Source: Aquisalimonas sp.
GTDB lineage: Bacteria; Pseudomonadota; Gammaproteobacteria; Nitrococcales; Aquisalimonadaceae
NCBI GenBank assembly: GCA_007133445.1
Contig: SLMR01000191.1
Coordinates: 1-14,855, forward strand
Direction: 5' to 3'
Length of the DNA: 14,855 bases
The position numbers and the translations under genes are program-made. Below the pieces are notes generated by a model. The model did not search any database, was not told the DNA's origin, and was given only the letters and a program-made list of their open reading frames with translations. Below are positions 7,398-14,493 of the stretch, piece after piece. Within the stretch, counting starts at the first letter, position 1, and each line of letters starts with the position of its first letter.

Positions 7398-7419
7398 TAG
7401 ATCGCACGCTGAATCTGCT

Positions 7420-7425
7420 TGTAAT
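7420..7425 (+). promoter_or_regulatory. Predicted -10 element of the phaC promoter
   Basis: TGTAAT differs from TATAAT at one position and is placed exactly where a class II FNR promoter needs it relative to the box at 7384-7397. There is no good -35, as expected for an activator-dependent promoter. The predicted leader to the phaC start is about 48 bases. It contains GTTCA-G-TGAAC (7448-7458), a small inverted repeat of unknown meaning. Confidence 0.55.
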
Positions 7426-7479
7426 GGGCGCCGGCCTCACCATGTCTGTTCAGTGAACGAGGTTATACAGGAGGTTCCC

Positions 7480-9234
7480 ATGCCCCGCTCCACCGTTCCC
7501 CAGCACGACATCAATCCGCCGGATCCGCCGTCGCCGCTGGACCGCATGGTGCGCGTGGCAATCGGGCGCGCCACCATGGGCCTTTCTCCGGCGGCGCTGC
7601 ACCTGGCCTACCTGGACTGGGCTGTCCATCTGGCCAGCGCACCGGGCAAGCAGATGCAGTTGGTGGACAAGGTGCTGCGCAAGGCCGGTCGCTTCGCTCA
7701 CTACGCGATGCATTGCCAGGATGCCGACAGCGTCCCGTGTATCGAGCCGCTACCCCAGGACCGGCGCTTTTCCGCACCGGAGTGGCAGCAGTGGCCATTC
7801 AACCTCGTCCACCAGTCCTTCCTGCTGACCCAGCAGTGGTGGCACAACGCCACCACCGGTGTCCGCGGCGTGACACCCCACCATGAGGAAATGGTCAACT
7901 TCGTGGGGCGGCAGGTGCTGGACATGTTCTCGCCCAGCAATTACCTGCACACCAATCCGGAGCTGCTGCGTCAGACCACGGAAGAGGGCGGCGCCAACCT
8001 GACACGCGGCGCACGTTACTTCTGGGAGGATCTGCAGCGGACCGTCAGCGGTGCCCCGCCGGCCGGTGTCGACGACTACGTCCCGGGCCAGAACGTGGCG
8101 GTGACGCCCGGCAAGGTGGTCTACCGCAACCGGCTCATGGAACTGATCCAGTACGAACCCGCCACCGGCCGCGTTCATCCCGAACCGGTGCTGATCGTCC
8201 CGGCGTGGATCATGAAGTACTACATCCTCGACCTGAGCCCCGAGAACTCCCTGGTGCGCTACCTGGTGGAGCAGGGCTACACGGTATTCGCCATTTCGTG
8301 GAAGAATCCGGACCACAACGACCGTGATCTCGGCCTGGACGATTACCGGCGATCGGGGGTGATGGCCGCCCTGCAGGCCATCAACGGCATCGTGCCCGAA
8401 AAGCCCGTTCACGGGGTTGGCTACTGCCTCGGTGGCACGCTGCTGATGATTGCTGCGGCGGCCATGGCCCGGAAAGGGGACGACCGCCTGGCTAGTCTGA
8501 CCCTCTTTGCCGCGCAGGCGGATTTCCTGGAGCCGGGGGAGCTGGGCCTGTTCATCGACGACAGCCAGGTCACCTTCCTCGACGACATCATGTGGGAGAC
8601 CGGTTACCTGGACGGCCGGCGGATGGCGGGGGCCTTTCAGATCCTGCGCTCGCAGGACCTGGTCTGGTCGACCTCGGTGAAGCAATATCTTCAGGGCGAG
8701 CGCTACGCCATGAACGACCTCATGGCCTGGAACGCCGACGCCACCCGCCTGCCCTACCGCATGCACAGCGAATATCTGCAGCGGCTGTATCTGGAGAATG
8801 AGTTCGCCGACGGCGTGTTCGAGGTGGACGATGACGCCGTGCACCTGTCCGACGTCAAGGTGCCGTTCTTCGTGGTGGGCACCGAGAAGGATCACGTGGC
8901 GCCCTGGCGGTCGGTGTACAAGATCAACCGTATGGCCCGCAGTCCGGTGACCTTCCTGCTGACCAACGGCGGCCACAATGCCGGTATCGTCAGTCCGCCA
9001 GACCACCCGCGCCGGCGCTATCGCGTGCATACGCGTCAGCCCGAGGATCTGCTGTTGCATGCCGGCGATTTCGTCGAGCAGACGCCGGTGCGTGAGGGGT
9101 CCTGGTGGCCGGAATGGCTGGCCTGGTTGCAGGCGCGGTCCGGCAACAAGGTGAAGCCGCCGACGATGGGGGCGCCGGAACAGGGCTATGCGCCTCTATA
9201 CGATGCGCCGGGAAAGTACGTTCACCAGAAATGA
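7480..9234 (+). CDS. phaC: Class I polyhydroxyalkanoate synthase
   Basis: The 584-residue enzyme polymerises (R)-3-hydroxyacyl-CoA into PHA at the surface of storage granules. It has the N-terminal PhaC region (about 1-250, including HQSFLLTQQWWHNATTGVRG and EMVNFVGRQVLDMFSPSN), then an alpha/beta-hydrolase domain. The lipase-like box is GYCLGG with catalytic Cys316. Asp471 (GTEKDHVAPW) and His499 (NGGHNAGI) complete the triad, matching Cys319, Asp480 and His508 of Cupriavidus necator PhaC. Length fits class I, which acts without a PhaE or PhaR subunit. ATG7480 is chosen because AGGAGG lies five bases upstream; an in-frame TTG at 7384 falls inside the FNR-type box and is unlikely. No phaA or phaB lies nearby; a phasin gene is about 4.8 kb downstream. 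Expression may rise at low oxygen, judging from the box upstream. Confidence 0.95.
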   Translation: MPRSTVPQHDINPPDPPSPLDRMVRVAIGRATMGLSPAALHLAYLDWAVHLASAPGKQMQLVDKVLRKAGRFAHYAMHCQDADSVPCIEPLPQDRRFSAPEWQQWPFNLVHQSFLLTQQWWHNATTGVRGVTPHHEEMVNFVGRQVLDMFSPSNYLHTNPELLRQTTEEGGANLTRGARYFWEDLQRTVSGAPPAGVDDYVPGQNVAVTPGKVVYRNRLMELIQYEPATGRVHPEPVLIVPAWIMKYYILDLSPENSLVRYLVEQGYTVFAISWKNPDHNDRDLGLDDYRRSGVMAALQAINGIVPEKPVHGVGYCLGGTLLMIAAAAMARKGDDRLASLTLFAAQADFLEPGELGLFIDDSQVTFLDDIMWETGYLDGRRMAGAFQILRSQDLVWSTSVKQYLQGERYAMNDLMAWNADATRLPYRMHSEYLQRLYLENEFADGVFEVDDDAVHLSDVKVPFFVVGTEKDHVAPWRSVYKINRMARSPVTFLLTNGGHNAGIVSPPDHPRRRYRVHTRQPEDLLLHAGDFVEQTPVREGSWWPEWLAWLQARSGNKVKPPTMGAPEQGYAPLYDAPGKYVHQK

Positions 9235-9240
9235 CCTGGG

Positions 9241-9277
9241 CCGGCGCCGCTCCCGCGAGATCGGAAGGCGGCGCCGG
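9241..9277. terminator. Hairpin between convergent phaC and flavin oxidoreductase genes
   Basis: CCGGCGCCGC (9241-9250) pairs perfectly with GCGGCGCCGG (9268-9277) around a 17-base loop. It occupies the 50-base gap between the stop of phaC and the stop of the convergent gene at 9285. No T-tract is visible, so bidirectional termination is inferred from position. Confidence 0.55.
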
Positions 9278-9284
9278 GCTGCGC

Positions 9285-10761
<1,477 letters not shown>

Positions 10762-10763
10762 AG

Positions 10764-10797
10764 GGCTTCTCCTGGTGTCATCCCTGGTTGAGAAGCC
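10764..10797 (-). promoter_or_regulatory. RBS-sequestering hairpin (riboswitch expression platform)
   Basis: On the transcript GGCTTCTC (genomic 10797-10790) pairs with GAGAAGCC (10771-10764), an eight-base perfect stem with an 18-base loop. The AGGAG of the downstream gene (10773-10769) lies mostly within the 3' arm. This would block initiation and is the usual translational expression platform of proteobacterial cobalamin riboswitches. The competing structure is not resolved by eye. Confidence 0.65.
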
Positions 10798-10861
10798 GTC
10801 GCGGGGTTGGCGGATGGTGCAGGCACCGGACCGCGGAACCTTGGCGCGAGGCTCCCGTCGT

Positions 10862-10974
10862 GTCTTCGGCGGTATTCGGGCTCGGCGAGCACGCTCGCCA
10901 TACCGTTGCGCGACAGCCCCGGATTCTCACCGGTGTTCCCCGCTGGGCTCATCATGTTGTGTGCCCATGAAGAC
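10862..10974 (-). ncRNA. Cobalamin riboswitch aptamer
   Basis: Read on the minus strand, the core elements occur in the right order. GGGAA followed by CACCGGTGAGAATCC lies at 10940-10921 (P3/P4 region). CTGTCGCGCAACGGTA lies at 10916-10901 (P5/L5 region, as in btuB leaders). A hairpin GGCGAGC/GCTCGCC is at 10899-10884. The B12 box GAGCCCGAATACCGCC is at 10883-10868. A closing P1 stem is formed by GTCTTC (10974-10969) and GAAGAC (10867-10862). The 5' GGTGCC-like region is weaker here than in the consensus. About 100 bases separate the aptamer from the start codon at 10761, leaving room for the expression platform. Expected ligand is adenosylcobalamin or another cobalamin. Confidence 0.88.
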
Positions 10975-11001
10975 GGAGCCCAACATATAGGCTGGGCTCC
11001 G
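10974..11001 (-). repeat. 9-bp hairpin immediately 5' of the cobalamin aptamer
   Basis: CGGAGCCCA (10974-10982) and TGGGCTCCG (10993-11001) are perfect reverse complements with a ten-base loop. On the riboswitch transcript the arm GGCTCCGTC (10980-10972) could instead pair with GACGGGAGCC (10859-10850) beyond the aptamer, with one bulged G. Two mutually exclusive pairings at the aptamer boundary may matter for switching, or the hairpin may just insulate the aptamer. Confidence 0.6.
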
Positions 11002-11097
11002 TGGCTGCAACCCCTCGCAGACCCCGGTCGGCACGGTGGTCGCGCGCCGGCGCGGACGTTAGACTCACACCCCTTCTGCCAACAGGGTGACGAACGC

Positions 11098-11598
11098 ATG
11101 GCTGCCTCCGCACCGGACTGGAACTGGCTGCAATTCGACGTTGCCGGCGTGCGCGCCCTGCTGGAGCACGCCGAACGCTGCGCCCGGCACGAGCCAACCC
11201 CGGATCAGATGCTGGAGGCGCGGTTTCGTCGCGCCGATGCGCCCAAACCGCCCCGAGGCGAGCTGCCACCACGGGAGCACCTGGCGCTGGATGCCGTGCC
11301 GGCAGGGTTGCATGTGATTGTGGGCAACGGGCTTTACCTGACCAGCAACGGTGGTGACGGCCGGCCCCCGGAGCGGCTGTATGCCCCCGGGTGCCGCCCG
11401 GACACAGACCACGGCTGGGCCGCCGCCGTGGAGCGTGTCGCGGGGGTGGAGCGGCAGGTGCTGTTCCTCCCGGCCGATGCCGTGCGCGAGGTGCTCGACG
11501 AGGCCGGTGAGCAGGTGTGGCTCGGGCTTTGTCGGGACGAGGAGGGTTTCGGCGTGGAGCAGTACGGTCTCGCCCCGACGCCCGAGGCGCATGCGTAA
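11098..11598 (+). CDS. Conserved hypothetical protein, possibly DUF3085-like
   Basis: The 166-residue protein opens with WNWLQFDVAGVRALLEHAER and has the central pattern AGLHVIVGNGLYLTSNGGDG, which recalls the VRALLEHAE and VGDxGVYLMSN blocks of DUF3085 proteins. I cannot confirm this without a profile search. Other visible parts are a Pro-rich linker (PKPPRGELPPREH) and an acidic C-terminus. No signal peptide or membrane span is seen, so a cytoplasmic location is likely. The ATG at 11098 has a weak AGGGTGA upstream. Its stop overlaps the start of yigZ by eight bases, so the two are translationally coupled and expressed together. The gene is divergent from the riboswitch transcript. Confidence 0.75.
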   Translation: MAASAPDWNWLQFDVAGVRALLEHAERCARHEPTPDQMLEARFRRADAPKPPRGELPPREHLALDAVPAGLHVIVGNGLYLTSNGGDGRPPERLYAPGCRPDTDHGWAAAVERVAGVERQVLFLPADAVREVLDEAGEQVWLGLCRDEEGFGVEQYGLAPTPEAHA

Positions 11599-12205
11599 GG
11601 CCTATTCGGTTCCGGCTGATCCGGTGGAGCGGGAGCTGGTCGTGCGCAAGAGCCGTTTCATAGCGCGTGCTCTGGCGGTGACCGACCGCGACGCCGCCCT
11701 GGCGGCCGTGGCGGCGGCCAGGGCAGAGCATCCGGACGCGCGCCATCATTGCTGGGCCTATCTGATCGGTGATCCGGAGGCTGCGAGCACCGCTGCCACC
11801 GATGATGACGGTGAACCCGGCGGCACCGCCGGACGGCCGATACTCAACGTGATCCAGCACAAGGGCATCGGCGACGTGCTGGTGGTGGTCATCCGCTACT
11901 TCGGTGGTATCAAGCTCGGTGCCGGAGGTCTGACACGCGCCTACAGTCAGGCCACCGAGGCGGCGCTTGCGGAGCTGCCGGTGACGCTGCACGAGGCCAC
12001 GCGCCGGGTCACCCTGGCGCTGGATTTCAGCCATGAGCAGGCAGTCCGTCACTGGAGCGCCGAGCAGGGCGCACGGGTTGACTCCGTCCACTATGCTGAT
12101 GGTGTACTAATGGACCTGATCGTGCCGGAACGCATGACCGACGCGTTGCATGCGTTCTGTGCCGCCCGCGGTGTGGCCGTGAACGATGAACAGGCAGAGG
12201 GATGA
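11591..12205 (+). CDS. yigZ: YigZ/IMPACT family protein
   Basis: The 204-residue length equals that of E. coli YigZ. The N-terminal UPF0029 (IMPACT) domain shows KSRFIARA (20-27), HHCWAYLIG (52-60), the signature DDDGEPGGTAGRPIL (71-85) and VVVIRYFGGIKLGAGGLTRA (98-117). A C-terminal ferredoxin-like DUF1949 domain follows (about 135-200). The family includes eukaryotic IMPACT, which affects translation control through GCN1; bacterial function is not settled, though the fold resembles RNA- or nucleotide-binding domains. It is a cytoplasmic protein. The start ATG is inside the end of the upstream gene, and the stop overlaps the next start as ATGA, so three genes form one coupled operon. Confidence 0.95.
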   Translation: MRKAYSVPADPVERELVVRKSRFIARALAVTDRDAALAAVAAARAEHPDARHHCWAYLIGDPEAASTAATDDDGEPGGTAGRPILNVIQHKGIGDVLVVVIRYFGGIKLGAGGLTRAYSQATEAALAELPVTLHEATRRVTLALDFSHEQAVRHWSAEQGARVDSVHYADGVLMDLIVPERMTDALHAFCAARGVAVNDEQAEG

Positions 12206-12567
12206 ACGAGTCCGAGCGCAAACATCTGGAACATGAACTGAACGCGAATCTGGGGCGCGCCTGCGAATCGGCCCGTCGGGAGATTCCCGGGTTCCAGTGG
12301 GTGACGCACGTCATGGAGTACAACGAAGTCGCCACGAACATTCATGTGGTCTGGGTGTTCGACAGCAACCGGCACCTGGCCGAAGCCCTGCGGGCCGGCC
12401 AGGAAGCCTACCTGAACCACCTGACGGAAACCGCCCTGGAAGCCTCCGGAGTGGCTGTGGGCGATATTCGTCAGCACGTCGATTTCGACAGCGAGGAAGA
12501 ATGCGCCCGTGCCCACGGGGGTGACTGGAAACTGCGCCTCACCGCCGAGCCCGACACCATACACTGA
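12202..12567 (+). CDS. Conserved hypothetical protein (121 residues)
   Basis: The start overlaps the yigZ stop by four bases (ATGA), a classic coupling arrangement. The protein is small, acidic and soluble, with an N-terminal helix (ERKHLEHELNANLGRACESA), a beta-hairpin-like FQWVTHVMEYNEVATNIHVV, and a C-terminal block DFDSEEECARAHGGDWKLRL. The FDSEE-CA-HGGDW ending resembles a pseudomonad family often labelled Fis family transcriptional regulator, from memory. I see no helix-turn-helix, so that label should not be carried over. Cytoplasmic; function unknown. Confidence 0.85.
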   Translation: MNESERKHLEHELNANLGRACESARREIPGFQWVTHVMEYNEVATNIHVVWVFDSNRHLAEALRAGQEAYLNHLTETALEASGVAVGDIRQHVDFDSEEECARAHGGDWKLRLTAEPDTIH

Positions 12568-12652
12568 CACCGCCGGTTGCTCCTGCGGGGTTGTGATTGC
12601 TGCCCATCGTCGCCATCCCCGTTCCATGAGCGACAACGCGCCGAGGTAAACC

Positions 12653-13117
12653 GTGCCCCCGCTGCTGATCCTGCTACTGCTTCTCATCATCGTTCCGTTG
12701 GTGGAGATCTACATCCTCATCGAAGTGGGGCAGGCCATCGGTGCACTGAGCACCATTGGCCTGTGCGTCCTCACGGCGGTGATCGGCGGTTTGTTGCTGC
12801 GCCAGCAGGGGGTGGAAACGCTGCGGCGTGCCCAGCTCAATCTGGACCGCGGCGCCGTTCCGGCAGTGGAGATGTTCGAAGGCCTGGCCCTGGGGCTGGG
12901 CGGAGTGCTTCTCCTGACGCCGGGGTTCGCCACCGATCTGATCGGGTTTGCCTGCCTGATACCGTTCACCCGGCGTTTGCTTATCCACGTGCTGATGCGT
13001 CGGGTGCATGTGCAGTACGGCCCCATCGAGGGGCAGACGCGACGACCACCGCCGGAAGGACAGGATGCTATCGAGGGTGAGTACCGACGTAATGACCCCG
13101 ACAACGACGGGCGTTGA
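12653..13117 (+). CDS. fxsA: FxsA family membrane protein
   Basis: The 154-residue product has the FxsA layout. The first hydrophobic helix runs from residue 3 to about 24 (LLILLLLLIIVPLVEIYILI), with the family PLVEI motif. A second span is IGLCVLTAVIGGLLLRQQG, a third is ALGLGGVLLLTPGFATDLIG with the LTPGFxTD motif, and a short fourth is FACLIPFTRRLL. The C-terminal tail is charged and cytoplasmic. E. coli FxsA (158 residues) was found through its suppression of F-plasmid exclusion of phage T7. The start is GTG12653 with GAGG about seven bases upstream. The 85-base gap after the preceding gene leaves co-transcription open. In many gammaproteobacteria fxsA lies upstream of groES; it does not here. 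Confidence 0.93.
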   Translation: MPPLLILLLLLIIVPLVEIYILIEVGQAIGALSTIGLCVLTAVIGGLLLRQQGVETLRRAQLNLDRGAVPAVEMFEGLALGLGGVLLLTPGFATDLIGFACLIPFTRRLLIHVLMRRVHVQYGPIEGQTRRPPPEGQDAIEGEYRRNDPDNDGR

Positions 13118-13215
13118 CAGACCGGGCCGGGAACACGTTCGATAGGGCGGTGTCACAGCCGCAGGTGAAGTCTGATTGTCATGCGGCCGTTGCCGCCGAG
13201 AAGCCTGGAGTTCGT

Positions 13216-13905
13216 ATGAGTACAGGATGGAAAGCAGTGTGCGCGACCGTTGCATTTGCCTTCCCAGTGGCGTTGGTTGCCCTGGACAGTCCGCAGCCGG
13301 GGGCAGGCTCCGCAGCAGACAGGGCGCCCGGTGACGGGCAGATGCAGCCGGGCATGGGTGGGCCGGAGCAGCAGCCAGGCGCTGCCGGTCAGCCGGGCGG
13401 TGAAGAGGCCGACCCGGGCCCGCCGGTGCGTGAGCGTATCCGGGAACAGCAGCAGGCGGGCGAGGACCCACACCAGTCCCGGCCGGATGATGGTCTGAGT
13501 GGCTCGGGACCAGGCGCCGATGGTGGCATGGGCGCCGGGCAACCCGGCGCAGCGGGAAGTGAGCAGCCTGGCGGTGCCGGTCAGCCGCAGGGCGCGCCGG
13601 GGCAGCAGGGTCAGGCGCCCGGGCAACAGGGCGAAACGCCTGGGCAGCAAGGGGCGACGCCCGGGCAGACCGGTGAGGCCCAGGGCGCCGCGCCGGGACA
13701 GCAGGGCGCAACGCCGGGTCAGACCGGGGCCGCCCCCGGTCAGCCGCCGGGGCAGCAGCCTGGGGGACAGCAACCGGGCGAGCAGCAGCCCGGCAGTGCC
13801 GAGCGCGGCGCCCAGCAGCCACCGGGAGCCGGCGAGCAACCCGGTCAGCCAGGCGCGCAACAGCCACCAGGGCAGGTGCCTGGCGGCAGCCCCGGTATGG
13901 AGTAA
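13216..13905 (+). CDS. Exported Gln/Gly/Pro-rich low-complexity protein with PGQxG heptapeptide repeats
   Basis: The 229-residue product starts with a signal-like segment (MSTGWKAVCATVAFAFPVAL), followed by Ala-Leu-Asp and a Pro/Gly-rich region; cleavage may occur near GSA-AD, or the segment may act as an anchor. The remainder is almost free of hydrophobic residues and is dominated by Gly, Pro, Gln and Ala. Its centre has heptads of the form PGQQGxx or PGQTGxx (PGQQGET, PGQQGAT, PGQTGEA, later PGQQGAT, PGQTGAA), and then a PGQQPGGQQPGEQQPG stretch. This predicts a disordered, hydrophilic envelope or secreted protein. It is reminiscent of collagen-like or matrix proteins, but the period is seven, not the three needed for a collagen helix. 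The ATG at 13216 follows GGAG (13207-13210). The long minus-strand frame opposite is a composition artefact. Confidence 0.75.
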   Translation: MSTGWKAVCATVAFAFPVALVALDSPQPGAGSAADRAPGDGQMQPGMGGPEQQPGAAGQPGGEEADPGPPVRERIREQQQAGEDPHQSRPDDGLSGSGPGADGGMGAGQPGAAGSEQPGGAGQPQGAPGQQGQAPGQQGETPGQQGATPGQTGEAQGAAPGQQGATPGQTGAAPGQPPGQQPGGQQPGEQQPGSAERGAQQPPGAGEQPGQPGAQQPPGQVPGGSPGME

Positions 13906-13928
13906 ACGCGCCAGCAAGGGGGCACGAG

Positions 13929-13954
13929 AAAGCCGGTCATGGACCGGCTTTTTT
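13929..13954 (+). terminator. Intrinsic terminator after the PGQ-repeat protein gene
   Basis: AAAGCCGGTC (13929-13938) pairs with GACCGGCTTT (13942-13951) around a three-base loop, followed directly by a T-run ending at 13954. It lies 23 bases after the stop codon and has the full stem and U-tract of a Rho-independent terminator. Confidence 0.92.
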
Positions 13955-13974
13955 CATTCCGATCGGAATGAAAA
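13951..13974. promoter_or_regulatory. 24-bp perfect palindrome upstream of the phasin promoter (candidate operator)
   Basis: The 24 bases are an exact palindrome with the central core CATTCCGATCGGAATG flanked by TTTT and AAAA. Its left edge shares the T-run of the preceding terminator. Its right edge is eight bases from the predicted -35 of the phasin promoter. A palindrome this long and perfect is typical of a dimeric repressor operator, for example of TetR-type regulators. The binding protein is unknown. Confidence 0.65.
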
Positions 13975-13977
13975 GGG

Positions 13978-14023
13978 TTTGTTGCGCTGCCGCAATGCGT
14001 TTGCTATATTGCAACGCAACAAA
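13978..14023 (+). promoter_or_regulatory. Phasin promoter with 9-bp inverted repeat (possible PhaR site)
   Basis: A -10 element TATATT (14005-14010) and a -35-like TTGCGC (13983-13988) are 16 bases apart, with a start near 14017. TTTGTTGCG (13978-13986) and CGCAACAAA (14015-14023) form a perfect nine-base inverted repeat that brackets both boxes. The segment is rich in TGC and GCA, which resembles the TGC-rich sites bound by the PHA repressor PhaR in other bacteria. Autoregulated repression of the phasin gene until granules form is a plausible reading but is inferred. Confidence 0.55.
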
Positions 14024-14068
14024 GGCAGAGGGCCTTTGCAGAACCCGGCAAACCATTGGAGGTTGAGC

Positions 14069-14434
14069 ATGAGCAACGAAACCGTTACCCAGATGCAGAA
14101 GCAGTTCGATAGCACGTTCGGTGCCCCGGCGCGCTCCTACGCCAGCATGGTGCTGGACCACGTGGAGCAGCTGGCGAACCTGCAGTTCGAAGCTGCCAAG
14201 GCCTACGCCGAGACCGGCGTGCAGCAGGCCCGCGCCGCCCTGGACGTGAAGGATCCGTCCGACGTGCGCGCCTACGTCGAGAACCAGCAGAAGGTGGCCA
14301 AGGAACTGGGCGAGCGCCTGAAGGGCGACGCCGAGAAGGTCGTGTCCCTGAACCAGGCTTTTGCGCAGAGCGCGCAGAAGTTTGCCCAGGACAACGCTCA
14401 GAACGTGGCCAAGGCCGCCGGTCAGAGCAAGTAA
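14069..14434 (+). CDS. Phasin family protein (PHA granule-associated)
   Basis: The 121-residue protein is almost entirely alpha-helical, with no cysteine or Trp. It has the phasin layout: FDSTFGAPARSYASMVLDHV, then a conserved helix LANLQFEAAKAYAETGVQQA, RAALDVKDPSDVRAYVENQQ and a C-terminal amphipathic QAFAQSAQKFAQDNAQNVAK. Phasins coat PHA granules, control granule number and size and aid the synthase. This is a short member compared with the usual 150-190 residues. ATG14069 follows GGAGG six bases upstream. It stands as a single-gene unit between two strong terminators with its own promoter. Its presence in the same neighbourhood as phaC supports PHA accumulation by this organism. Confidence 0.93.
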   Translation: MSNETVTQMQKQFDSTFGAPARSYASMVLDHVEQLANLQFEAAKAYAETGVQQARAALDVKDPSDVRAYVENQQKVAKELGERLKGDAEKVVSLNQAFAQSAQKFAQDNAQNVAKAAGQSK

Positions 14435-14459
14435 GCGCGACACACCAGGCGCTGATATC

Positions 14460-14491
14460 ACCGCCACCCCGAAGGGTGGCGGTTTTTTTTT
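14460..14491 (+). terminator. Intrinsic terminator of the phasin gene
   Basis: ACCGCCACCC (14460-14469) pairs perfectly with GGGTGGCGGT (14474-14483) around a CGAA tetraloop, followed by a run of nine T (14483-14491). It is a textbook Rho-independent terminator, 26 bases after the stop codon. Confidence 0.96.
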
Positions 14492-14493
14492 GG

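Noticed and set aside
7384..7479. Earlier TTG start for PhaC at 7384
   Set aside because: It lies on the FNR-type box and upstream of the predicted transcription start. ATG7480 has an AGGAGG and gives the normal class I length.
7750..9060. Long minus-strand open frame inside phaC (436 codons)
   Set aside because: It is antisense to a well-conserved PHA synthase with an intact catalytic triad and is a by-product of high GC content.
10952..12091. Minus-strand open frame opposite the DUF3085-like gene and yigZ
   Set aside because: It is antisense to yigZ, has Arg/Pro/Ala-rich non-protein-like composition and runs into the 5' flank of the riboswitch.
13500..13800. Repeated GC-rich units resembling a CRISPR or VNTR array
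   Set aside because: The units are irregular, in-frame codons for PGQxGxx with no unique spacers of constant length, so this is a coding low-complexity region.
13153..13917. Long minus-strand open frame (254 codons, Leu/Arg-rich) opposite the PGQ-repeat gene
   Set aside because: It is the complement of a low-complexity GC-rich tract; it has no plausible ribosome-binding site and crosses the terminator side of the plus-strand gene. The plus-strand frame has a signal peptide, a ribosome-binding site and a terminator.
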